In this document: positions 1-5,079 of the stretch, piece after piece
Position numbering within the stretch: position 1 is the first letter of the stretch
How the letters are laid out: each line of letters begins with the position of its first letter
DNA from: an uncultured Erysipelotrichaceae bacterium
Lineage (GTDB): Bacteria > Bacillota_I > Bacilli_A > Erysipelotrichales > Coprobacillaceae
Direction: 5' to 3'
Assembly (NCBI GenBank): GCA_937917505.1
Contig: CALDMQ010000215.1
Span: 1-5,079 of the forward strand
Length of the DNA: 5,079 nt
Translations under genes and position numbers: made by a program
The notes under the pieces: model-generated
The model's input: the letters and a program-made list of their open reading frames with translations, nothing else
Told to the model about the DNA's origin: nothing
Database searches by the model: none

Positions 1-1845
1 CCCAGAATAAGAAATTTAATATTAGTTTTTACAGGTACTTTTTTTGTTATTTCTTTGATAACAATTCAAATTATTAATATAGTTCAAATTAAAGAAGATT
101 TATCTTTGACTATTGATTTTAGGTTGTTGTTTTTTCAAGGTAATTTTGATTTGTTTATATATATATTTATTCTTTCTTTAATACCTTGTGTTGTATATAT
201 GGTTAATATGTTTATTGTAAGTAATAAAAATAAAGAAAATTATAATAAAATCATGAATGCGAGAGAAGTAAAGAAGGATTTGAATTGTATTGTATTTGAT
301 GCAAATAAAATTAAACATGGTGAACATAGAAGTGGACTACCAATAGTTGTTGAAAGAAATAAAGTGTGGTTAGATCCATCAAATTCTCACAATCTTATTC
401 TGGGTACATCAAATTCAGGTAAAACTTTTTCGATTTTACTTGAGATGATTGAGCTGACGAGATTGGCTGGGGAGAGTGCTGTCATTGTTGACTTGAAAGG
501 TGAACTTTCTCAAAAGACATATCATAAGTTTAAACGTGATGGATATAAATGTTATTGTATTGACTTTATCAACCCAGATTGTTCTGATGCATGGAATCCA
601 TTTATGATGGGGTTTGCTGAATATATGAAGGAAAATGAAAGAATTAAGATTGAACGTAAACAATTAGAACAACGTATTAAAAAATTGAAAAATGATTTTA
701 AGATCAAATATGGTCTGCGTGAGGAATTTTATACTAATGAAGTTAATGAAAATGGTGATCCTATTTATGTAAATGGTAAAATTAAAACATATCCAAACTA
801 CAGTAAAGCTGAAGAATATTTTAATGACGTTTTTAATATTATCTTTGATGATGATAAGGGTGATAATAAAATATGGAATGATTTTGCTAAAGATTTAGCA
901 GTAGGAATTATCTTTTATTTGGCCAGATTAGAAAACGCTGAATATATGAATTTTGATGCAGTAAAAAAAATTGTGGATTTAGGAGATATACCATTAAAAG
1001 GAAAAACAACTTATCTACAAAAAGCTATGGAACTTTTAACAAAAGAAGATCCTTCATCAAAAGCATTAGAAATGATGCAGTCTTATGTGACAGGAGCTGA
1101 GAATACAAAGAAAAGTATTAGGCAAGTATTTTCTACTTCTCTTAATCGTTATACAATGAATCAGGACATTAAAAATATGTTAGCTTCTACAGATTCAATA
1201 GATTTTTCTAATATAGGGAATGAAAAGACTGTTATCTTTTTAAAGGTCCATGATGAAAAATCTATTTATTATCCATTGGTTAATCTATTTATGAGTCAAG
1301 TTTATGAAAGTTTGATAGCTAATGCAAGACAGAATAAAGATTTAAAACTTAAAGTTCCTATTAATATATTGTGGGATGAGTTTGGATCATCACCTAAATT
1401 TGAACCGATAAAAAATTTATTAAGCGCTGGACGTTCAAGAGGGATTAGAGTTACTTTGGTTATACAAGGTTATGATCAGTTGGAAAGTAAATATGGGAAA
1501 GATGATGCTAGAGGTATAAAAAATAATACAATGAATAAAGTGTACTTATTGTCTTCGGATGATGCAACCTTGAAAGAAATATCAGCTTTAACTGGTAAGA
1601 AGTTAATATATCAAAATGGACGTTCTGAAGAAGAACCATTATTTTCTACAGAAAGATTGTCAAAATTCCAATTAGGTGAAGCACTTTATATAAGACAACG
1701 TAAAGATCCATTTTATACAAAACTATTACCATATGATGACTATGTATTTTATTCGACAGAAAACTCAACTTTTGAACCAAAACCACGTAAAACAGCAAAG
1801 TGGTTTAATATACAAGATTTTATAAGAGATAATTTAACAATATAA
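1..1845 (+). CDS. virD4: VirD4/TraG-family type IV coupling protein (conjugative DNA-transfer ATPase), 5' partial
   Basis: This is a membrane-bound hexameric ATPase family that links the relaxase-DNA complex to a type IV secretion channel during conjugation. The frame is open from base 1, giving 614 visible residues. The TTG at 55 is not a credible start: it falls inside the first membrane helix (visible residues about 5-28) and has no ribosome binding site. A second helix lies at about 50-73, giving the usual two-helix N-terminal anchor. Walker A, GTSNSGKT, is at residues 135-142 (bases 403-426). Walker B, ILWDEFG, has the acidic pair D459/E460 (bases 1375-1380). The following SAGRSRG...VIQGYDQLE segment, with Q489, is the family's third motif. 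The charged, probably helical stretch at about 211-239 belongs to the all-alpha insertion between the Walker motifs. Length fits the Firmicute members (about 600 residues). The stop codon lies in a hairpin. Family assignment is firm; the specific element is not identifiable. Confidence 0.95.
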   Translation, partial: PRIRNLILVFTGTFFVISLITIQIINIVQIKEDLSLTIDFRLLFFQGNFDLFIYIFILSLIPCVVYMVNMFIVSNKNKENYNKIMNAREVKKDLNCIVFDANKIKHGEHRSGLPIVVERNKVWLDPSNSHNLILGTSNSGKTFSILLEMIELTRLAGESAVIVDLKGELSQKTYHKFKRDGYKCYCIDFINPDCSDAWNPFMMGFAEYMKENERIKIERKQLEQRIKKLKNDFKIKYGLREEFYTNEVNENGDPIYVNGKIKTYPNYSKAEEYFNDVFNIIFDDDKGDNKIWNDFAKDLAVGIIFYLARLENAEYMNFDAVKKIVDLGDIPLKGKTTYLQKAMELLTKEDPSSKALEMMQSYVTGAENTKKSIRQVFSTSLNRYTMNQDIKNMLASTDSIDFSNIGNEKTVIFLKVHDEKSIYYPLVNLFMSQVYESLIANARQNKDLKLKVPINILWDEFGSSPKFEPIKNLLSAGRSRGIRVTLVIQGYDQLESKYGKDDARGIKNNTMNKVYLLSSDDATLKEISALTGKKLIYQNGRSEEEPLFSTERLSKFQLGEALYIRQRKDPFYTKLLPYDDYVFYSTENSTFEPKPRKTAKWFNIQDFIRDNLTI

Positions 1846-1873
1846 CATGGCAACTTTGCCATGTTATTTTTTT
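1842..1873 (+). terminator. Perfect hairpin plus T7 tract after the coupling-protein gene: intrinsic terminator or attenuator
   Basis: The arms TAACATGGCA (1843-1852) and TGCCATGTTA (1857-1866) pair perfectly around the loop ACTT, and A1842-T1867 adds an eleventh pair. Seven T follow directly (1867-1873), which is the form of an intrinsic terminator. The TAA stop of the coupling gene forms the start of the left arm. The next gene's ribosome binding site begins immediately after the T tract and there is no room for a separate promoter. Partial termination that lowers expression of the downstream genes, or an mRNA processing/stability element, is therefore more likely than a true operon end. 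The stem is only 40% GC, so efficiency is uncertain. Confidence 0.72.
1843..1866 (+). repeat. 24-nt palindromic repeat, copy 1
   Basis: These 24 bases (stem TAACATGGCA, loop ACTT, opposite stem) recur without a mismatch at 4846-4869, in the same orientation as judged by the loop. Both copies sit at the same kind of site: at a stop codon, just before the next gene's ribosome binding site. This marks a repeated intercistronic element of the operon. Confidence 0.9.
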
Positions 1874-1874
1874 G

Positions 1875-1883
1875 AAAGGAAGG
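1875..1883 (+). promoter_or_regulatory. Ribosome binding site that fixes the GTG start at 1892
   Basis: AAAGGAAGG lies 8 nt before GTG 1892. It decides the start against two alternatives. ATG 1847 is buried in the hairpin stem and has no ribosome binding site. ATG 1890 is in another frame and is followed at once by TGA. Confidence 0.75.
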
Positions 1884-1891
1884 TAGAGAAT

Positions 1892-3142
1892 GTGAATGTA
1901 GAAAAAATAGTTAAAGAATTGTATGATAAATACAATTTTGAAAAGAGTGGATATATAAAAAATGAAGATATACAGTATCAAAAAATGAGTCCTATTGATA
2001 CGAATAAAAAAGATATTTTTAACGCTTTTGAGATAAGTAATGGACATTTAAATAAACATAAAGTCAATTGTGTATTTGTGGATGGAATGATTTTTAAAAG
2101 TGTTATAAGCATAAGATCATCGTTTAATGTGTTTATTAATGTCAACTTTAATGAAAGTAAGTTTGATTCGTGTGGATTTAAAGAAACAGTGTTTATTAAT
2201 TGTTTATTTGAAGATGTAGATTTTAAGGTATCAGGGCTTTATGATGTCGTTTTTTTGAACTGTCAGTTTGAAGAATGTAGATTGAATGATTTGGATTTAG
2301 AAAATGTATATTTTATTAATAGTAATCCTACAGATATTATTAATGTCTTAACTGAAGAAAACTTTAAAGTAGATACTCCAAATATACATCTCATTGATGA
2401 TGAAACAGTTTTTGGTATTTTTAAAGAAGAACAAAATAGCAATAATATATTACAAAAGAATGTAAATATCGAAGAAATGAATCGAGAAGAAAGAGGAGAA
2501 AAAAATATGTATACTATAAATGATAAGAAGTTTATTAATGAAAGTGTTAGTCTAACAAATTCATATCATGATTGTGAATTTATAAATGTAACATTTATGT
2601 CAGAAGTTTGTCAGGATAACTATTTCCAAAATTGTCAATTTGTTGATTGTACTTTTGTAGATTTAAAGTTTAGAAGTGTTATTTTTGATGATTCATCTTT
2701 TACTGGTTGTCGTTTTGAAAGTGTATCAATGAATAGATGTTCTTTGATAAATGTGGAAATAGATGAAAAAACAGTTCTAGGAGTCGAATTCATTAGTTGT
2801 CAAAATTATAATATGAAAGTTCAATGTTCTTTATCATTTGCTTCCTTTCAACAAACGTATAACCCTAAAGAATTAAAAGAAGAAAAACATACAAAAGGAA
2901 TCAATAGTGATAATTCAGTTAATTACGATACTGTTTTGTTTGCACTTCAAGATATTATTGAGAAAATGAAAACAGAGGACTATAAAAAAAGCATAGAAAA
3001 TGAAAGAGAAGTTACTGAAAAGGATGTTTATGATTACTTTAGAGAAAAAGAAGTGTCTGTGGTTATGATGATGATATCAAAAATTACATCTTCATGCATT
3101 GAAAATAAAAGTAACAAAATAGAAGAAAATGAAGTGATGTAA
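1892..3142 (+). CDS. Two-block pentapeptide-repeat protein
   Basis: The 416-residue product (GTG start) has two pentapeptide-repeat blocks, at about residues 60-145 and 222-310. Each has Phe, or sometimes Leu/Met/Ile, every fifth position; examples are FINVT at 230-234 and the run FQNCQ-FVDCT-FVDLK from 245. Such repeats fold as a right-handed four-sided beta-helix, so each block would make roughly four coils. Cysteines recur in an NC/DC pattern. Between the blocks is a charged linker (about 175-205) that contains an internal start signal at 2507. The C-terminal 90 residues are charged, probably helical, and lack repeats. There is no signal peptide or clear membrane helix, so a cytoplasmic protein is likely. 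Some family members (Qnr, MfpA) mimic DNA and bind gyrase, but many have unrelated or unknown roles, so no function is assigned. It lies 26 nt after the hairpin and 1 nt before the HNH gene. An alternative start at 1847 would add 15 residues but is disfavoured. Confidence 0.85.
   Translation: MNVEKIVKELYDKYNFEKSGYIKNEDIQYQKMSPIDTNKKDIFNAFEISNGHLNKHKVNCVFVDGMIFKSVISIRSSFNVFINVNFNESKFDSCGFKETVFINCLFEDVDFKVSGLYDVVFLNCQFEECRLNDLDLENVYFINSNPTDIINVLTEENFKVDTPNIHLIDDETVFGIFKEEQNSNNILQKNVNIEEMNREERGEKNMYTINDKKFINESVSLTNSYHDCEFINVTFMSEVCQDNYFQNCQFVDCTFVDLKFRSVIFDDSSFTGCRFESVSMNRCSLINVEIDEKTVLGVEFISCQNYNMKVQCSLSFASFQQTYNPKELKEEKHTKGINSDNSVNYDTVLFALQDIIEKMKTEDYKKSIENEREVTEKDVYDYFREKEVSVVMMMISKITSSCIENKSNKIEENEVM
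2494..2498 (+). promoter_or_regulatory. Strong internal ribosome binding site inside the pentapeptide-repeat gene
   Basis: AGGAG, within AAAGAGGAG, is followed 8 nt later by ATG 2507, which is in frame with the surrounding gene. Motif and spacing match the strongest start sites in this window, such as the AGGAG before 4889. It lies in the linker between the two repeat blocks, exactly where an independent C-terminal protein would begin. Confidence 0.6.
2507..3142 (+). CDS. Possible internally initiated short form: second pentapeptide-repeat block plus C-terminal tail
   Basis: Initiation at ATG 2507 would give a 211-residue protein (residues 206-416 of the full product) that begins MYTINDKKF. 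It would carry the complete second repeat block and the charged C-terminal tail. The signal is AGGAG with 8-nt spacing, better placed than that of the full-length GTG start. Two readings fit: a nested gene giving two isoforms, or an in-frame fusion of two formerly separate repeat genes that kept the second gene's start site. The sequence alone cannot show that the start is used. Confidence 0.45.
   Translation: MYTINDKKFINESVSLTNSYHDCEFINVTFMSEVCQDNYFQNCQFVDCTFVDLKFRSVIFDDSSFTGCRFESVSMNRCSLINVEIDEKTVLGVEFISCQNYNMKVQCSLSFASFQQTYNPKELKEEKHTKGINSDNSVNYDTVLFALQDIIEKMKTEDYKKSIENEREVTEKDVYDYFREKEVSVVMMMISKITSSCIENKSNKIEENEVM
3134..3138 (+). promoter_or_regulatory. Weak Shine-Dalgarno and coupling site before the HNH gene
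   Basis: GTGAT, the 3' half of the extended GGAGGTGAT consensus, lies 5 nt before ATG 3144, the same spacing as the full GAGGTGAT used at 3718. The preceding gene's TAA (3140-3142) is 1 nt from the ATG. Translation of the HNH gene therefore probably depends on coupling to the pentapeptide-repeat gene. Confidence 0.5.
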
Positions 3143-3143
3143 T

Positions 3144-3728
3144 ATGAGAACAGTAGTACAAATTAAGGATGGTAAAGCTCAAACGTATTATTACAGAAAA
3201 ACTTTATATGGTATGGGATTTCATTTTAGAAAAAAAGATAAAACTTGGATAAAAAAAGAAAGTGATGAATCTTTAGTTGATTATTATAGGGTGTTCTCAA
3301 AGTCGAGAAATTTAACAATAAGAACATTTAAAGAATCATTTGAAAGAAGCAACGATTATCGAAAAAGGTATCTATTAAAGAATCCTCCACATTTTAGAGG
3401 AAAATACTTTTGTGCATATTGTGGTACACTGCTAAAACCTGATGAGATGACTATTGATCATATCGTTCCAGTTGTAAAAGCTCAAAGGAATAATTTTAGT
3501 AAATGGATTTTAAAGAAAGTTAATATCACAGATATAAATGATGAAAGAAATTTGGCTTGTTCATGTTTAGAATGTAATAGTAGAAAAGGAAGAAAGATAG
3601 GACTATGGACAATTAGAGGATTTGTTGGAAAACATAAGATGTTTTGGTATATCTTTTATGCTATTTTAATTATTTTTATTATATTTTTGTTGATAACAGC
3701 ATATGAGGTGATGGTTTATGGCTCATAA
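3144..3728 (+). CDS. HNH nuclease-like protein with a C-terminal membrane helix
   Basis: The 194-residue product has an HNH core at residues 90-149: a CAYC zinc knuckle (C90, C93), the DHIVPV motif with D105 and the metal-binding/catalytic candidate H106, N136 in DERNLA, and a second knuckle C141/C144 followed by NSRKG. All expected core residues are present, so it looks intact. Known relatives are metal-dependent DNA nucleases, including nicking, homing and restriction enzymes. Residues 1-80 are basic and carry a GMGFHFRKKDKTW segment, possibly a small nucleic-acid or accessory domain that I cannot name. Residues about 167-188 form one hydrophobic helix followed by a short tail. This suggests a tail-anchored protein with the nuclease domain in the cytoplasm, which is unusual for an HNH protein. 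It starts 1 nt after the upstream stop and overlaps the next gene by 11 nt. Target and role, whether DNA processing at the transfer site or defence, are unknown. Confidence 0.85.
   Translation: MRTVVQIKDGKAQTYYYRKTLYGMGFHFRKKDKTWIKKESDESLVDYYRVFSKSRNLTIRTFKESFERSNDYRKRYLLKNPPHFRGKYFCAYCGTLLKPDEMTIDHIVPVVKAQRNNFSKWILKKVNITDINDERNLACSCLECNSRKGRKIGLWTIRGFVGKHKMFWYIFYAILIIFIIFLLITAYEVMVYGS
3705..3712 (+). promoter_or_regulatory. Ribosome binding site for the Ig-like membrane protein, inside the HNH gene
   Basis: GAGGTGAT is a near-complete extended Shine-Dalgarno 5 nt before ATG 3718. It lies in the last codons of the HNH gene, so the two genes are translationally linked. Confidence 0.75.
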
Positions 3729-4845
3729 AGATGATTTGAATGATTTGCTAAAAAAATATGCTTGGAATTCTTTGCAAATACAACAATTAAGATTGGCTGA
3801 CAAGCATAATGTAACATTAAAATATTTTTCTCCTCAGTATGATTGGGAGCAATTAAGAGAAATACGACTTGCTTTAGAAGATGGACTTGATCCATCTTTT
3901 CTTTTGGATAAACATATCAATAGTGACTCAATGAAACGATCTAGAGAAAAAGTTTATGAAAGTTCTGGGTTGTATAGTGAAAAAACTAAACAAAAGAAAC
4001 AGAAAAGAATGATAACTTTAGTCATGTTTTTGATTATGATTACTTCTATTGTTCTTGTTGGCCTTTGGAAAAAAGATTTTATTTATTCAATGATATATGA
4101 TCTGAAGTTAGAACTCAAAACTGATAAAAAAATCATAGGTCTTTCAGAATTAAATAACTTTCATTATATTGATCTTATTCAAGATTATACAAAAGATTGT
4201 GAACTCATTATTCCTCAAGAAAAAATATCAGATATAGGAGAATATAATTTAAAATATACTGTTAGAAATGAAAGTAAAGAATTATCAAAAAATGTTGTCT
4301 TGATTGTAAGAGATGATATTAAACCAGTGATAAAATTAAAACACCATACAATAAATATTGATTATGATAAAACTATTGATTTACATTCAAATATTGTATC
4401 TTGTACTGATAATGTAGATGGAGATATAAAAAGTAAGATAACTATAGAAGACTCTGTAAATACAAAGAAAGAAGGCAAATACACAGTAGTATACGAGGTG
4501 TCGGATTTATCTGGAAATAAAGCAACTGAAAAGGTAAATGTTATTGTTAAGAAAAAAGACAATGTAAATAGTATACCAAACACTAGACCATCACAAAGCT
4601 CATCGAATTCATCGTCTTCAACAAATAATAATTCATCACAAAATCATTCATCTTCAAACGTGCCTGTAAAAGCAAAGGACAAAATCTTTTTATTTGAACA
4701 GTATGGTGGTGATTCTGCAACTACACAAAATCAAGCAGTAAATTATGGTAATAAAGTATTAAATGGTGGAAAAGCTAATAGATTTGATTGCGTTCCAGTA
4801 TATAAAAATGGATTATGCATAGGATATGAAGTTAAGTTTAGTTAG
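3718..4845 (+). CDS. Single-pass membrane protein with helical-repeat N-domain, Ig-like ectodomain and Ser/Asn linker
   Basis: The product has 375 residues. Residues 16-63 hold two degenerate copies of a helical motif (SLQIQQLRLA and WEQLREIRLALEDGLD). This resembles the QM-x-IRLGLE-x-GLD repeats that I recall from mobile-element proteins of gut Firmicutes. A basic stretch (KQKKQKR, 91-97) precedes one membrane helix at 98-117, which predicts the N-domain inside and the rest outside. The ectodomain has a diverged Ig-like unit (about 134-198) and a clear second one (about 200-278) of the DUF5011/Big_3 type, with TDNVDGD, GKYTVVYEVSDLSGNKA and a final V-x-V strand. A low-complexity Ser/Asn linker (about 285-316) leads to a compact C-terminal module (320-375) with Cys358 and Cys367 and a Y-x-N-G-x-x-IGYEV ending. 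There is no LPXTG anchor. It overlaps the HNH gene by 11 nt. Adhesion, cell-wall binding or a transfer-channel/surface role is plausible; none is proven. Confidence 0.82.
   Translation: MAHKDDLNDLLKKYAWNSLQIQQLRLADKHNVTLKYFSPQYDWEQLREIRLALEDGLDPSFLLDKHINSDSMKRSREKVYESSGLYSEKTKQKKQKRMITLVMFLIMITSIVLVGLWKKDFIYSMIYDLKLELKTDKKIIGLSELNNFHYIDLIQDYTKDCELIIPQEKISDIGEYNLKYTVRNESKELSKNVVLIVRDDIKPVIKLKHHTINIDYDKTIDLHSNIVSCTDNVDGDIKSKITIEDSVNTKKEGKYTVVYEVSDLSGNKATEKVNVIVKKKDNVNSIPNTRPSQSSSNSSSSTNNNSSQNHSSSNVPVKAKDKIFLFEQYGGDSATTQNQAVNYGNKVLNGGKANRFDCVPVYKNGLCIGYEVKFS
4571..4666 (+). other. Low-complexity Ser/Asn linker-coding segment
   Basis: This part of the Ig-like protein gene encodes about residues 285-316, almost entirely Ser and Asn, with TCA, TCT, TCG, AAT and AAC codons mixed. 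It probably forms a flexible extracellular spacer that holds the C-terminal module away from the membrane. The mixed codons argue against a simple recent microsatellite expansion. Confidence 0.6.
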
Positions 4846-4874
4846 TAACATGGCAACTTTGCCATGTTACTTTT
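4844..4874 (+). terminator. Second hairpin, with a short T tract: probable attenuator or intercistronic RNA hairpin
   Basis: The 10-bp stem and ACTT loop are the same as at 1843-1866, extended here by G4845-C4870 and A4844-T4871 to 12 pairs. The pair next to the core is A-T in copy 1 and G-C here, a compensatory difference that supports selection on the stem. Only four T follow (4871-4874) and they come after a C, so termination should be weaker than at the first copy. The TAG stop (4843-4845) forms the stem base, and the next gene's AGAGGAG begins 2 nt after the T run. A role in mRNA processing or in setting expression of the downstream gene is as likely as termination. Confidence 0.6.
4846..4869 (+). 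repeat. 24-nt palindromic repeat, copy 2
   Basis: This copy is identical to 1843-1866, spaced 3003 bases start to start and in the same orientation. The flanks of the two copies differ beyond the stem, so only the hairpin itself is conserved. Confidence 0.9.
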
Positions 4875-4875
4875 G

Positions 4876-4882
4876 AGAGGAG
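4876..4882 (+). promoter_or_regulatory. Ribosome binding site for the gene at 4889
   Basis: AGAGGAG lies 6 nt before ATG 4889, an optimal site that marks the following partial frame as a real gene. Confidence 0.75.
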
Positions 4883-4888
4883 ATAGAA

Positions 4889-5079
4889 ATGGAAATTTAT
4901 TTTAATGGATGCAAATATGATTCTATGAAAGAGTTACAAGAAGATTATTTAAAATGGATTAAAACTGATGGAGAAAAGTTCACATTAACTATTAAAAAAG
5001 ATAATCATATTTTATTTGAAGGTGAATTTACAAAAACTGAAGGTGAAAATAACATTTTTGAATATATTCATAAGGAATT
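4889..5079 (+). CDS. Small hypothetical protein, 3' partial
   Basis: The frame opens with MEIYFNGCKYDSMKELQ and is still open at the right edge after 63 complete codons. It has a strong ribosome binding site and codon use like its neighbours, so it is very probably a real gene. The visible part mixes predicted helix (about residues 11-26, amphipathic and acidic) with beta-like segments (FTLTIKKDNHILFEGEF). It has no signal peptide or membrane helix and looks like a small soluble, acidic protein. I do not recognise the family. It follows the second hairpin and is read in the same direction as the transfer genes, so it is likely part of the same operon. Confidence 0.75.
   Translation, partial: MEIYFNGCKYDSMKELQEDYLKWIKTDGEKFTLTIKKDNHILFEGEFTKTEGENNIFEYIHKE

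Noticed and set aside
436..663. Minus-strand open frame of 75 codons
   Set aside because: It lies opposite the coupling-protein gene, has no credible ribosome binding site or domain, and its composition is that of an antisense shadow.
1847..1891. ATG 1847 as the start of the pentapeptide-repeat gene
   Set aside because: It sits in the left arm of the perfect hairpin with no ribosome binding site. The first codons would translate the hairpin and T tract. GTG 1892 has AAAGGAAGG at good spacing.
1890..1895. ATG at 1890 as a start codon
   Set aside because: It is in a different frame from the gene and is followed immediately by TGA.
1820..2047. Minus-strand open frame of 75 codons across the first hairpin
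   Set aside because: It is antisense to the pentapeptide-repeat gene and rich in Phe/Ile, as expected for the complement of AT-rich coding DNA. It also runs through the hairpin.
4362..4583. Minus-strand open frame of 73 codons
   Set aside because: It is antisense to the well-formed second Ig-like domain and has no start signal.
4571..4666. Ser/Asn-coding stretch as a phase-variable microsatellite
   Set aside because: Codons are mixed and there is no long uniform tandem unit, so slippage is not suggested.
1843..4869. The two identical palindromes as inverted terminal repeats of an insertion sequence
   Set aside because: No transposase lies between them, there are no target-site duplications flanking them, and each overlaps or abuts a stop codon and precedes a ribosome binding site. 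An operon RNA element fits better, though a cassette boundary is not excluded.
1843..4869. The two repeats as a CRISPR array
   Set aside because: There are only two copies, 3 kb apart, with genes between them.

Overview
This is a low-GC, gene-dense window with every gene on the + strand. It reads as part of the transfer region of an integrative and conjugative element (or conjugative plasmid) in a Gram-positive Firmicute. AT-rich composition, strong AGGAG and GAGGTGAT ribosome binding sites, the Firmicute-style VirD4 coupling protein, and the Ig-like surface-protein architecture all point to gut Firmicutes, perhaps Erysipelotrichia. The taxonomic guess is inference only.

Layout. Positions 1-1845 hold nearly all of a VirD4/TraG-type coupling ATPase. 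Its reading frame is open to the left edge, so the true start lies outside the window. A perfect hairpin whose left arm contains its stop codon, followed by seven T, separates it from the next gene. Positions 1892-3142 (GTG start) encode a two-block pentapeptide-repeat protein. It carries a strong in-frame internal ribosome binding site and ATG at 2507, so a 211-residue C-terminal protein may also be made. Positions 3144-3728 encode an HNH nuclease-like protein with a C-terminal membrane helix. Positions 3718-4845 encode a single-pass membrane protein with a small helical-repeat cytoplasmic domain, Ig-like extracellular domains, a Ser/Asn linker and a C-terminal module. Directly after its stop comes a second hairpin, identical to the first over 24 bases. 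A small unrecognised gene then starts at 4889 and runs off the right edge.

How it may work together. The coupling protein would feed the relaxase-DNA complex into a type IV secretion channel. The next three genes are tightly joined (1-nt gap, then 11-nt overlap) and sit between the two identical hairpins, so they look like one translational unit or cassette inside the transfer operon. Two of the three have membrane helices and one is a putative nuclease. Roles at the transfer channel, in DNA handling or in surface/exclusion functions are possible, but nothing in the sequence settles this. No stretch over 300 bases lacks a gene, and I saw no RNA gene, CRISPR array, insertion sequence, origin or convincing promoter.
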